Below, in pieces: positions 1 to 7,981 of a stretch of 37,570 nt of DNA. Position numbers and translations under genes: made by a program. The DNA lies in assembly GCF_019510245.1 (NCBI RefSeq), contig NZ_JAEKKT010000060.1, positions 1 through 37,570 of the forward strand, in the 5' to 3' direction. Position 1 is the first letter of the stretch. Each line of letters starts with the position of its first letter. The notes below the pieces were generated by a model. It was not told where the DNA came from, made no database searches, and saw nothing but the letters and a program-made list of their open reading frames with translations. Origin of the DNA: Streptomyces sp. (GTDB taxonomy: Bacteria > Actinomycetota > Actinomycetes > Streptomycetales > Streptomycetaceae).

Positions 1-80
1 ATACGACCACCACATCCGGGCGGCCCAAGGACGGCACCTGTGGGGTTCACACCGATGGCCCCGGGTGCGACGCTGTGATC

Positions 81-1481
81 ATGAGCCGTATCGAAGCGCC
101 TCGGGACGAGGCCACCAGCAACCTCGCCGACCGGCTCCTCGCGGGTCTGCCGGCCGACGCGGTCCTCGTCGATCCCGACGTGACCGCCTCCTACGCCAAC
201 GACATGGCGAGCTTCTGCCCGGCCGGCACCCCGGCCGTCGTCGTGCTGCCGCGCACCGTCGAGCAGGTCCAGCACGTCATGCGCGTCGCCACCGAACTGC
301 GGGTCCCGGTCGTCCCGCAGGGCGCCCGCACCGGCCTGTCCGGCGGCGCCAACGCCACCGACGGCTGCATCGTGCTCTCCCTGACCAAGATGAACCGAGT
401 CCTGGAGATCTCGCCGGTGGACCGCATCGCGGTCGTCGAACCCGGCGTCGTCAACGCCACCTTCTCCCGCGCGGTCGAGGAGCACGGCCTCTACTACCCG
501 CCGGACCCCTCCAGCTGGGAGATGTGCACGATCGGCGGCAACATCGGCACCGCCTCGGGCGGCCTGTGCTGCGTGAAGTACGGAGTGACCGCGGAGTACG
601 TCCTCGGTCTGGACGTCGTCCTCGCGGACGGCCGCCTGATGTCCACCGGCCGCCGTACCGCGAAGGGAGTCGCGGGGTACGACCTCACCCGCCTCTTCGT
701 CGGCTCCGAGGGCTCGCTCGGCATCGTCGTGCGGGCCGTGCTCGCGCTCAGGCCCAAGCCGCCGCAGCAGCTGGTGCTGGCCGCCGAGTTCGGCTCCGCG
801 GCCGCCGCCTGCGAGGCGGTGTGCCGGATCATGGAGGGCGGCCATGTGCCGTCCCTGCTCGAACTGATGGACCGTACGACCGTCAAGGCGGTCAACGAAC
901 TCACCCACATGGGCCTGCCGGAGTCCACCGAGGCACTGCTGCTCGCCGCCTTCGACACCCCGGCCCCGGCCGCCGACCTCGCCGCCGTCGGCAAGCTCTG
1001 CGAGGCCGCCGGCGCCACCCAGGTGGTCCCGGCCGACGACGCCGCCGAGTCCGAACTCCTCCTCCAGGCCCGACGCTCCTCGCTCGTCGCCCTGGAGGCC
1101 GTCAAGGGCACGACGATGATCGACGACGTGTGCGTGCCCCGCTCCCGGCTCGGCGACATGATCGAGGGCGTCGAGCGCATCGCCGCGAAGCACCGGCTGA
1201 CCATCGGGGTCGTCGCGCACGCCGGCGACGGCAACACCCACCCCACGGTCTGCTTCGACGCCCAGGACGACGACGAGTGCCGCCGCGCCCGCGAGTCCTT
1301 CGACGAGATCATGGGCCTCGGCCTGGAACTCGGCGGCACCATCACCGGCGAACACGGCGTCGGAGTCCTGAAGAAGGAGTGGCTGGCCCGCGAGATCGGG
1401 CCGGTGGGGGTGGAGATGCAGCGGGCCGTGAAGCAGGTCTTCGACCCGCTGGGCATCCTCAATCCCGGCAAACTGTTCTGA
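81..1481 (+). CDS. FAD-linked oxidase, GlcD / D-lactate dehydrogenase type
   Basis: Flavoprotein of the GlcD/D-lactate dehydrogenase family, expected to oxidise a 2-hydroxyacid such as glycolate or D-lactate using FAD. The N-terminal half has the PCMH FAD-binding signature (ARTGLSGGAN near residue 75, IGGNIGTASGG near 150, GSEGSLGIV near 210). The C-terminal half has the FAD-oxidase C domain with HAGDGNTHP, GEHGVGVLKKEW and the closing DPLGILNPGK. About 466 aa is full family length. I chose ATG 81; a GTG at 75 in the same frame is equally possible, and neither has a clear Shine-Dalgarno. No iron-sulfur (GlcF) or GlcE partner is adjacent, so the electron acceptor cannot be inferred. It converges on the ssgG-like gene with only 18 bp between stop codons. 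Exact substrate unknown. Confidence 0.9.
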   Translation: MSRIEAPRDEATSNLADRLLAGLPADAVLVDPDVTASYANDMASFCPAGTPAVVVLPRTVEQVQHVMRVATELRVPVVPQGARTGLSGGANATDGCIVLSLTKMNRVLEISPVDRIAVVEPGVVNATFSRAVEEHGLYYPPDPSSWEMCTIGGNIGTASGGLCCVKYGVTAEYVLGLDVVLADGRLMSTGRRTAKGVAGYDLTRLFVGSEGSLGIVVRAVLALRPKPPQQLVLAAEFGSAAAACEAVCRIMEGGHVPSLLELMDRTTVKAVNELTHMGLPESTEALLLAAFDTPAPAADLAAVGKLCEAAGATQVVPADDAAESELLLQARRSSLVALEAVKGTTMIDDVCVPRSRLGDMIEGVERIAAKHRLTIGVVAHAGDGNTHPTVCFDAQDDDECRRARESFDEIMGLGLELGGTITGEHGVGVLKKEWLAREIGPVGVEMQRAVKQVFDPLGILNPGKLF

Positions 1482-1499
1482 TCCCATCCGGCGGGGCCC

Positions 1500-1913
1500 T
1501 CACCGGGCGAGCAGCTGGTCGAGCGCCTCGTCGATCCCCAGCCGCCCGCCCTCACTCCCCGGGGGCACCACCCGCAGCGTCCGCTCCAGCCAGGCGGACA
1601 CCTGGGGGACCGGTGCTTCGAGCAGGGCGTCACCGGCGGGTGAACTCAGCGCCATCAGCACGACGCTGCGGCCCTCCGTCTTCGTCGGCCACACCCGCAC
1701 GTCTCCCTGCCCGCACGGCCGGAACACCCCCTCCACGAGCAGGTCGCGGGCGAAGGTCCAGTCGACCGGTTGCCCGGAGTTCACGTGGAAGCTGACGTGG
1801 ACGGCGTAGGGGTCGTCGGAGCGGTAGCTGAGCCGGGCCGGGACCGGGATGCTCCGCTCGGGGGACAGGATGAGCCGCAGCTCCAGTTCGCGCTCCACCA
1901 CGGTGTGCTGCAT
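1500..1913 (-). CDS. ssgG: SsgA-like sporulation protein (SALP), probably SsgG
   Basis: A 137-aa protein of the SsgA-like family, found only in morphologically complex actinomycetes, where members guide septum placement and spore-wall synthesis. The N-terminus (ELELRLILSPERSIPVPARL) and the central YRSDDPYAVHVSFHV and WTFARDLLVEG segments are typical of the family. I chose ATG 1913 because GAGAGGAA lies about 8 nt upstream and homology begins there; the frame stays open further upstream. The SsgG assignment rests on genomic position (same neighbourhood as nagE2, rph and rdgB) rather than on diagnostic residues, so the family is firm and the paralogue less so. In S. coelicolor SsgG influences which septation sites are used. 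A perfect inverted repeat lies in the leader (1939-1970). Confidence 0.85.
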   Translation of the reverse strand: MQHTVVERELELRLILSPERSIPVPARLSYRSDDPYAVHVSFHVNSGQPVDWTFARDLLVEGVFRPCGQGDVRVWPTKTEGRSVVLMALSSPAGDALLEAPVPQVSAWLERTLRVVPPGSEGGRLGIDEALDQLLAR

Positions 1914-1938
1914 GACGTCTGGTTCCTCTCTCGGCCGG

Positions 1939-1970
1939 TCGTACGGGCGCCTTCGGGTGGGCCCGTACGA
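1939..1970. promoter_or_regulatory. 10-bp perfect inverted repeat upstream of the ssgG-like gene
   Basis: TCGTACGGGC at 1939-1948 and GCCCGTACGA at 1961-1970 are exact reverse complements around a 12-nt loop. The element starts 26 nt upstream of the ssgG start in the 234-bp divergent region shared with the RDD gene. It could be an operator or a leader hairpin; nothing distinguishes these. A second symmetric AT-rich element, GGAAAATTTTTCC, lies at 2011-2023. Confidence 0.4.
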
Positions 1971-2146
1971 GTGGAGAGGGGCGGGGGCCGGGAGCATTAC
2001 GCGGGTTCGGGGAAAATTTTTCCGGGTGCGGTGGAGGGGGTGCACAGGGCTGCCCGGAAAGGGGTGGGTCCTGCGGGACTGGCGGTGGCGGGCACCCGGG
2101 TCTGATAGATGTGGAGCCTCCCACATGACCCCCGAGCAGATACGGG

Positions 2147-3595
2147 ATGACGGACATGACCGCCCCAACCCCGGCACCCGGTGACGAACGGCCCCGCGAG
2201 GGCTACTACCCGGACCCGTCCATCCCCGGCTACGTCCGTTACTGGAACGGTGCCGCGTGGGTGCCGGGCACCAGCCGCCCGGCCCCGTCCGACGGCGAGC
2301 CGCTCGTCGCGCCGCCCGGCTCGCATCCGGCGGCTCCCGCTGCTCCCGCGGCCCCGGCGGTCGAGGAGACCGGTCCGCACTTCTTCGACGAGGACCCGCA
2401 GCCCGGCGGTGCCTCCGGCTGGACGGCGGAGGGGAGCGCCTGGGGCAGCGACCCGCGGGCGGCGGGCTCTCCGGCCCAGCCGGACGGCCGGTCGGCCCGC
2501 ACCGACGGCACGGCGTCGATCCCGCCCGCGGACGAGGCGGACCAGGGGGACCTCGACTCCGGCGGCACGTTCATCTTCCGCAGGCCGACGGTCGGTCCGG
2601 CGGGGACCCCGCCCGCGGCCCGGCCGCCCATGGACGACGGCACCCTGACCTTCCGGCCGATCCGCGGCGAGGGCACGCCGAACACCGGCGGCTCCGGCGC
2701 GGCCGCCCCGGGTTCCGGCGGCTCCGGCGGCGCGGCCGGACCCGGTGCGCAGGGCCCGGTCGGCGCTCCCGGCACCGCCGGTTCCGCCGGAAACGCCGGT
2801 CCCGCCGGTTCCGCACGCCCCGGTTTCGGCGCCGGAAAGGCGGCCGCCGCCCGCGCCGCCGGGGCCCAGGCACCCGCTGCCCAGCCCCCGGCGCCCGCCG
2901 CGACTCCCCAGCCCGCCGCCCCCGCCGTCCCCGCGCAGCAGTCCCTCGCGCCCCAGTCCCCGATGGCCCCCGCCACCCCGATGGCCTCCGGTGCCGGCGG
3001 CGGGCAGTCCTCCTGGGCCCAGCAGGTGCACCAGCTCGCCGGTGACCAGCAGGTGGCCCCCTGGAAGCCGCCGGTGGAGGATTTCTTCCAGGCGGCCGCC
3101 CGGCGGCAGGCCGCGGCCCGTCCCGCCGGCCTCGGCAAGCGGTTCGCGGCCCGCCTCGTCGACAGCCTGGTCGTCGGCGCGGTGACCGCGGCGGCCGCCG
3201 TGCCGTTCGGGACCAAGGCCGCCGACCACGTGCAGGACAAGATCGACGCGGCCAGGCTCTCCGGCCGTACCGAGACCGTCTGGCTGCTGGACGGCACGAC
3301 CGGCCTGTACCTCGGCATCGTGCTCGCGGTCCTGCTCGCCGCCGGCGTCCTCTACGAGGTGCTGCCCACCGCCAGGTGGGGTCGCACGCTCGGCAAGAAG
3401 CTGTTCGGCCTGGAGGTGCGGGACATCGAGGGCCACGAGCCCCCCGCTTTCGGCGCCGCTCTGCGCCGCTGGCTGGTGTACACCGTGCCCGGGCTGCTCG
3501 GCATCGGGATCGTCGGCGTCGCCTGGTGCCTGTTCGACCGCCCCTGGCACCAGTGCTGGCACGACAAGGCCGCGCACACGTTCGTCGCCGGCTGA
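2147..3595 (+). CDS. DUF2510 / RDD-domain membrane protein
   Basis: A 482-aa protein of unknown function. It opens with a DUF2510 motif (GYYPDP...YVRYWNGAAW, residues 20-40), followed by about 280 residues of Pro/Ala/Gly-rich linker with GSGG and AGNAGPAG runs, then a C-terminal RDD domain from about residue 325. The RDD part has GKRFAARLVDSLVVG opening the first membrane segment, a second segment (GLYLGIVLAVLLAAGVLYE), the ARWGRTLGKKLFGLEV loop and a last segment ending in the HDKAAHTFV motif. RDD proteins are small integral membrane proteins, some implicated in ion transport, but no substrate can be assigned. ATG 2147 is used; ATG 2156 in frame is possible. It is 82 bp from a second RDD gene on the same strand and the pair probably forms an operon. 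Confidence 0.85.
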   Translation: MTDMTAPTPAPGDERPREGYYPDPSIPGYVRYWNGAAWVPGTSRPAPSDGEPLVAPPGSHPAAPAAPAAPAVEETGPHFFDEDPQPGGASGWTAEGSAWGSDPRAAGSPAQPDGRSARTDGTASIPPADEADQGDLDSGGTFIFRRPTVGPAGTPPAARPPMDDGTLTFRPIRGEGTPNTGGSGAAAPGSGGSGGAAGPGAQGPVGAPGTAGSAGNAGPAGSARPGFGAGKAAAARAAGAQAPAAQPPAPAATPQPAAPAVPAQQSLAPQSPMAPATPMASGAGGGQSSWAQQVHQLAGDQQVAPWKPPVEDFFQAAARRQAAARPAGLGKRFAARLVDSLVVGAVTAAAAVPFGTKAADHVQDKIDAARLSGRTETVWLLDGTTGLYLGIVLAVLLAAGVLYEVLPTARWGRTLGKKLFGLEVRDIEGHEPPAFGAALRRWLVYTVPGLLGIGIVGVAWCLFDRPWHQCWHDKAAHTFVAG

Positions 3596-3677
3596 CGGGC
3601 CGTCGTACCGGGGCGGCCGTCCCCCGTACGGCCGCTCGCCGGATGCGGGCCCGGCCGCTTCGCGGTGCACTCGGGCC

Positions 3678-4388
3678 ATGAGCACCGAACCGCCCCCGCC
3701 CCCGGGCTCGGGAGAGCCGCCGGAGGACGATCCGTTCAGGAAGCAGCCCCCGCCTGGCCGGAGCGAGGGCCAGGGAGAGGGTCAGGGACCGGGTTCGGGC
3801 TCGCCGTACGACACCCCGTACGGCGGCTCGCAGCCCCCACCGCCCTCCTACGGCGGCGGCCCCTACGACGCGGGCGGCGGCGGCCCCTACGGAGGCGGCG
3901 GCGGAACCGGCGGCTACCCGGCCGATCCCCTCGCCGGGATGCCGCCGCTCGCCGACAGCGGCAGGCGCACCCTCGCGCGGATCATCGACATGATCCTGGT
4001 CGGCATCGTGGTCGTGCTGCTCACCCTGGCGTTCGGGGTGAGCGAGTACCAGATGGACGGCGACAGGATCTCGGCCGGCCGGTCCTTCGCCCAGTCGCTC
4101 GTCGCGGCCGTCCTCTTCGTCGCCTACGACACCCTGCTGACCGCCAAGTGGGGGCAGACCCTCGGCAAGAAGTGGCTCGGCATGCGGGTCGCCAACCTGT
4201 CCGACGGCGCCACGCCCGCCGCCCAGACCTCGCTGCTGCGCGCCCTGGTGCTGTGGGTGCCGTTCGCCTTCTGCTGCGCCTGCGTCTGGACGGTGATCTG
4301 CGGCGGCTGGAGTTTCTTCGACAAGCCGTACAAACAGGGCCTGCACGACAAGGCCGCGAAGACGGTCGTGGTCAGCACGGGTTCGTAG
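3678..4388 (+). CDS. RDD-family membrane protein
   Basis: A 236-aa RDD protein. Residues 1-90 are a Pro/Gly/Tyr-rich cytoplasmic tail (GSPYDTPYGG, PYGGGGGTGGY). Three membrane segments follow: RTLARIIDMILVGIVVVLL near 97, VAAVLFVAYDTLLTAKWG near 145, and LVLWVPFAFCCACVWTVICGG near 193. It ends with the family motif HDKAAKTVVVS. It shares the TAKWGQTLGKKWLGM loop with the upstream RDD protein, so the two look like diverged tandem paralogues, and may associate in the membrane. Function unknown. A strong hairpin follows at 4414-4450. Confidence 0.85.
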   Translation: MSTEPPPPPGSGEPPEDDPFRKQPPPGRSEGQGEGQGPGSGSPYDTPYGGSQPPPPSYGGGPYDAGGGGPYGGGGGTGGYPADPLAGMPPLADSGRRTLARIIDMILVGIVVVLLTLAFGVSEYQMDGDRISAGRSFAQSLVAAVLFVAYDTLLTAKWGQTLGKKWLGMRVANLSDGATPAAQTSLLRALVLWVPFAFCCACVWTVICGGWSFFDKPYKQGLHDKAAKTVVVSTGS

Positions 4389-4413
4389 CGGGTCGGTACA
4401 GGGGCGCACAAGC

Positions 4414-4450
4414 AGTCGGCGGGTCCGTCAGTCTCACGGATCCGCCGACT
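4414..4450. terminator. Bidirectional terminator hairpin
   Basis: Arms AGTCGGCGGGTCCGT (4414-4428) and ACGGATCCGCCGACT (4436-4450) pair over 15 positions with one wobble and a 7-nt loop. It lies between the convergent RDD gene and the small membrane-protein gene, so it can serve both. Confidence 0.75.
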
Positions 4451-4467
4451 TCGGTCGTGTGCGTGCG

Positions 4468-4761
4468 TCAGGGCGCGGTGGTCTCCCGGACGGGCTCGGC
4501 CGTGGCGGCCGCCACGGTCTCCCGGTGCACGGGGACCCGCACCTCGGGCGTTGCGATCGGGGCGGGCTGTGACCGTGCGACCGTGTGCGGCCGGGGGAGC
4601 GGGACCGTCATGGCCACCAGCAGTCCCAGAGCGAGCGCGGCGAGCGCGATGACCGCGATCCCGATGCCCGAACTCGTCTGTGACAGCAGCAGCATGGCGA
4701 GCGTCGAGCAGATCACGGTGGCCGAACCGTAGACGAGCTGTGCCGGGGTCGGACGAGGCAT
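4468..4761 (-). CDS. Small two-segment membrane protein, unknown function
   Basis: A 97-aa protein with two adjacent hydrophobic segments (LVYGSATVICSTLAMLLL at residues 9-26, and GIAVIALAALALGLLVAM at 33-51). A Pro/Ala/Val-rich hydrophilic tail of about 45 residues follows. I do not recognise the family. ATG 4761 is preceded by GAGGA about 12 nt upstream. It converges on the RDD genes and shares their terminator. GC bias in third positions supports it as a real gene. Confidence 0.7.
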   Translation of the reverse strand: MPRPTPAQLVYGSATVICSTLAMLLLSQTSSGIGIAVIALAALALGLLVAMTVPLPRPHTVARSQPAPIATPEVRVPVHRETVAAATAEPVRETTAP

Positions 4762-5107
4762 GGCAATCGTGTCCTCGGAAGATGTGGGGGTGAGACGGGG
4801 AACCGGCCTTGGTTTCCACCGGCTTCCGGACGTTCCACCGTTCGACTCTATTCGCGTGCATGCCCGAGAGGAACGTCCGGTAAGCGTGACCTAACCCACG
4901 GTACCGGTGCACAGGGGGCGCACGGTCGCATGGCATACGGCAACCGGAGGCATATGCGCGCCGGTTGGGCGGGGCGCTTCGGAGGGACCGCCGCGTCCGG
5001 TGTTCGTAAAGCGAACTTCGACTCCGCATAGTGCAGTTGAACGGTCCGAGTCAAGATCTGTCTTTTCTCGTAAACCAGTAGTCAAATGTCGTCACTTGAA
5101 TCGACGC
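4762..5107. other. 346-bp intergenic region with unusually AT-rich stretch
   Basis: The half nearest the immune-inhibitor pseudogene (about 5005-5110) is distinctly AT-richer than the surroundings. It holds a small inverted repeat GTTCG-TAAAG-CGAAC (5001-5015). It probably carried the promoter and the 5' end of the protease gene before decay. A 33-codon open frame (4930-5031) is listed separately. No RNA gene recognised. Confidence 0.4.
4930..5031 (+). CDS. Possible 33-aa small ORF
   Basis: An ATG-started frame of 33 codons ending in TAG, rich in Arg, Gly and Ala, finishing GVRKANFDSA. A second in-frame ATG at 4954 has GGAGG just upstream at 4946-4950, giving a 25-aa version. No hydrophobic segment and no family recognised. 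It may be chance; it is listed because the spacing to a ribosome-binding site and the third-position GC are plausible. Confidence 0.25.
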   Translation: MAYGNRRHMRAGWAGRFGGTAASGVRKANFDSA

Positions 5108-6794
5108 GTTGAACGTGCGCGCACGGACCCCCAACCGAAGGTCGTCCAGCTCAAGGGCGAGAAGGGCGACAGCAAGTACGTGAGCTCGGCCGCGAGAAGA
5201 CGGACAAGATCTTCACGATCCCGGTGGAGTTCGGCGACTAGCCGAGCCGGACCGCACCAAGGACAACTCCACGGCCTGGCAGGCGGGCTGCAACCAGCAG
5301 CACTTCCAGGACCTCTACTCCGGCACCGGCAAGAACAGCGAGTCGCTGAAGAAGTTCGGGCGACGGCGAGGTCACGGACTGGGGCAAGGTCCCCCACAAC
5401 GAAGCCCGTTACGGCAACAACGCCTGCGGCTCCACCACCTGGTCCAACGTCTGGAACCTGGTACGCGACGGCCTGAACGCATGGGTCGCCGACCAGAAGG
5501 CGGCCGGCGAGTCCGACGCCGCCATACCGGTTTCTGGACCCTGATGTCGTCCGGCTCCTGGCTGGGCACCGGCAAGGAGGCCATCGGCGACCTGCCCGGT
5601 GGCATGAACGCCTGGGACAAGCTCCAGCTGGGCTGGCTCAACTACGACGTGGCCGGGTTCGGTACGAAGTCCAGCCACAAGCTGGGCGTCGCCGAGTACA
5701 ACACGAAGGACAAGCAGGCCACGGTGGTCTCGCTGCCCGACAAGGCGGTCACCACCACCGTCGTGACTCCCGCCCAGGGCTCGGCCCAGTGGCGGAGCGG
5801 CAGCGGCGACAACCTCAAGAACACGCTGACCCGTGACGTCGACCTGACCGGCAAGTCGTCCGCGACACTGAACCTGGACGGCTGGTACGACATCGAGTCG
5901 GGCTACGACTACCTCTACACCGAGGTCTCCACCGACGGCGGCGCCAACTGGACTGCCCTGGACGGCACGGTGAACGGGGCGGCCATCCCGCGCGACGGCA
6001 GCGACAAGCCCGCGCTCACCGGCTCGATCGCCGCGTACGCCAAGCTGTCCTACCCACTGGACGCCTACGCGGGCCAGAGGATCCAGCTCCGCTTCCGCTA
6101 CCAGACCGACGGCGGGGTCCCCCTCAAGGGCTTCGCGGCCGACGAGATCGCCCTGACCGCTGGGGGCACCCCCTCTGGGGGAGGCGCCACTGTCTTCTCC
6201 GACAACGCCGAGTCCGCGGACGCGGCTTGGACCGCCGCCGGCTTCTCCCGCATCGGCGCGTCCTTCACCAAGGACTACGTGCAGTACTACATCGCGGAGA
6301 ACCGCCAGTACGTGTCGTACGACAAGACACTCAAGACCGGCCCGTACAACTTCGGCTTCTCGACGACCCGTCCGGACTGGGTGGAGCACTACCCGTACCA
6401 GAACGGTCTGTTGATCTGAAAGTGGGACACCTCCGAGGCGGACGACAACACCGGCGTCCACCCCGGCACGGGCCTCATCCTCCCGATCGACTCGCACCCG
6501 GCGGTGCTGAAGTGGTCCGACGGCATGTTGATGCGCAACCGCGTCCAGGCCTACGACTCGCCGTTCAGCCTCTACGCGACGGACGGCGTCACCCTCCACA
6601 AGGCGGACGTGGCGACGAAGATCAGGCAGTCCTTCGGGATGTCCGTCTTCAACGACCACAAGAGTGACTACTGCGACGCCTCGAGCCCGGTCGGCGGCGT
6701 CAAGATCACTGACACCAACACGAAGATCAACATCGTCACGGAGGTCCGGGACGCCTCGACGATCTCCCTCCAGGTCGGCCCCGCGGTGAAGTAG
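5108..6794 (+). pseudogene. Immune inhibitor A (M6 metallopeptidase) pseudogene, catalytic motif deleted
   Basis: Remnant of a secreted M6 zinc protease. Homologous blocks occur in order but in changing frames: PKVVQLKGEKGDSKYV (frame of 5108), LGREKTDKIFTIPVEFGD (shift at about 5183, then TAG 5239), AEPDRTKDNSTAWQAG from 5241, GDGEVTDWGKVPHNEARYG from 5359, and STGFWTLMSSGSWLGTG from 5526 onwards. The last frame then runs through the jelly-roll/VEG C-terminal region, interrupted by TGA 6417-6419 where the family has Trp (HYPYQNGLL-[W]). Intact homologues carry HExxH plus GLPDLYD between the DAAI block and the TGFW block; here those blocks are directly joined at about 5525, so the zinc site is gone. 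The signal peptide is also missing. A perfect terminator follows. Confidence 0.9.
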
Positions 6795-6823
6795 TCCGCA
6801 TTCCCGCAGGTCAGACACGTATC

Positions 6824-6851
6824 GGCGGCGACCCCTTGGCGGGTCGCCGCC
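6824..6851 (+). terminator. Terminator after the protease pseudogene
   Basis: GGCGGCGACCC (6824-6834) and GGGTCGCCGCC (6841-6851) form a perfect 11-bp stem with a 6-nt loop, 30 bp after the pseudogene stop. The terminator outlived the gene. Confidence 0.8.
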
Positions 6852-6915
6852 GCTCGTGCTTAGGTGCGTCCTGTGGCTTTCTTATTGACACCGACGCACA
6901 CGGGGGTGTGACCGC

Positions 6916-7242
6916 ATGGCCGCAGGAGGGTTCTGCAAGCTGCCGAACGGCAGAGTGGTGGTGGCGCTGAACCTGCCCAGTCCGACCGCCGCGGACAGCT
7001 CGTCCGCCGTCCGTGTACTGGTCCACGCCCAGAACCGCGCCCGAGCCCTGACACGGCTCCGCAACCTGGGCATGCGAGCGGTCTACCTGCGGGGCAACGC
7101 CGCCCCCCCGACCCCGGACGAGATCACCGCCGTCCTTCACCACCCCGACGGCCTCATATGGCGAACGGCCCCTGACAACGGTGTCACCTGCCTGGAACTG
7201 TGGAGACCCATCAAATCCCTCCTCCACAGAACAGCAGCCTGA
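6916..7242 (+). CDS. Conserved small hypothetical protein
   Basis: A 108-aa soluble protein of unknown function; I believe it is conserved among streptomycetes but cannot name a domain. It is mixed alpha/beta in character with an Arg-rich central helix (VHAQNRARALTRLRNLGMRA) and PTPDEITAVLHHPDGLIWR. No signal peptide or membrane segment. ATG 6916 follows GGGGGTG about 7 nt upstream. It stands alone between a pseudogene's terminator and a repeat element, so context gives no hint of function. Confidence 0.7.
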   Translation: MAAGGFCKLPNGRVVVALNLPSPTAADSSSAVRVLVHAQNRARALTRLRNLGMRAVYLRGNAAPPTPDEITAVLHHPDGLIWRTAPDNGVTCLELWRPIKSLLHRTAA

Positions 7243-7268
7243 CCCGCGGGGAAGAGGGTGGTGGGCCG

Positions 7269-7388
7269 TGCAGCCGTCGCAGGGTCGCCGACGCGCCGGT
7301 CAGAGCCGGGCAGCGCTGCCAACCCAGGGGCGCGGGGAACTGCGCGATCAGCCCCCACCGGCCCGCGGGTGCCCACCGGCCGGTCCGG
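7269..7388 (+). repeat. Dispersed intergenic repeat, copy R1 (forward core)
   Basis: About 120 bp matching, in reverse orientation, the repeats at 12801-12965 and 12985-13147. The shared core reads GGGGCGCGGGGAACTGCGCG then ATCAGCCCCCACCGGCCCGC (7327-7366). The core can fold as a hairpin: GGGG/CCCC outer and CGCG/CGCG inner around GGGAACTG, with a 5-nt bulge. The copy fills the gap between the hypothetical gene and the 3' end of the truncated nicotinamidase gene. Confidence 0.8.
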
Positions 7389-7403
7389 AAGGGCGTCAGC
7401 CCT

Positions 7404-7889
7404 TCAGACCACCGGCTTGCCGGTGAGTTCCACGCCTGCCTCGCGGAGTTCTTCCAGGGCGCGGTCCGTCGTCGCCTCGGCGACGCCCGCCGTGAGGTCG
7501 AGGAGGACCTGGGCGCGGAAACCCTCTGTCGCGGCGTCCAGGGCGGTAGCCCTCACGCAGTGGTCGGTCGCGATCCCCACCACGTCCACCTCGTCGATCT
7601 TGCGGGCCCGCAACCACTCCGCCAGCTTGACCCCGTTCTCGTCGACCCCCTCGAAGCCGCTGTACGCCGCGGCGTACGCCCCCTTGCTGAACACCGCGTC
7701 CACCGCGCCGGAGGCGACCGCCGGGGCGAAGTTCGGATGGAAGCCCACCCCCTCCGTGCCGGCGACACAGTGCGCCGGCCAGCTGTGGACATAGTCGGGG
7801 TTGTCGGCGAAGTGTCCGCCCGGCGCGATGTGGTGGTCGCGGGTCGCCACCACGTGGCGGTAGCCGGCGGGCGCCTGCCCGCGGAAAGA
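7404..7889 (-). pseudogene. pncA: Nicotinamidase (isochorismatase fold), N-terminally truncated
   Basis: The frame encodes the C-terminal three quarters of an actinobacterial nicotinamidase, the enzyme that hydrolyses nicotinamide to nicotinate for NAD salvage. Visible: zinc ligand block DHHIAPGGHF, WPAHCV, the KGAYAAAYSGFEG segment with the catalytic Lys, and the nucleophile motif GIATDHCVRAT. The first ~45 residues of the family, including the VVDVQNDF strand with the catalytic Asp, are absent. Homology begins abruptly at GQAPAGYRHVVATRD (about 7878) and upstream codons run through unrelated residues to a stop at about 7929-7931. The only start in frame is GTG 7853, which would give 149 aa lacking the catalytic Asp and with no ribosome-binding site. 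Hence a pseudogene. pncB lies directly upstream, the usual partner. Confidence 0.85.
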
Positions 7890-7981
7890 AGGGGTGCGGG
7901 CCCGGCCTGAACCTCCGAGCGTAGAGACTTACGGGGGCGTAGGGGAGGGGGCTTTGCAGGGCGCGTACGCGGGCACCCGCT

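Noticed and set aside
3665..4732. A 355-codon frame overlapping the second RDD gene
   Set aside because: Arg/Pro-rich shadow frame; the RDD motifs are in the frame starting at 3678.
7404..7853. A complete short nicotinamidase starting at GTG 7853
   Set aside because: Family homology continues upstream of this GTG, there is no ribosome-binding site, and the catalytic Asp region is missing.
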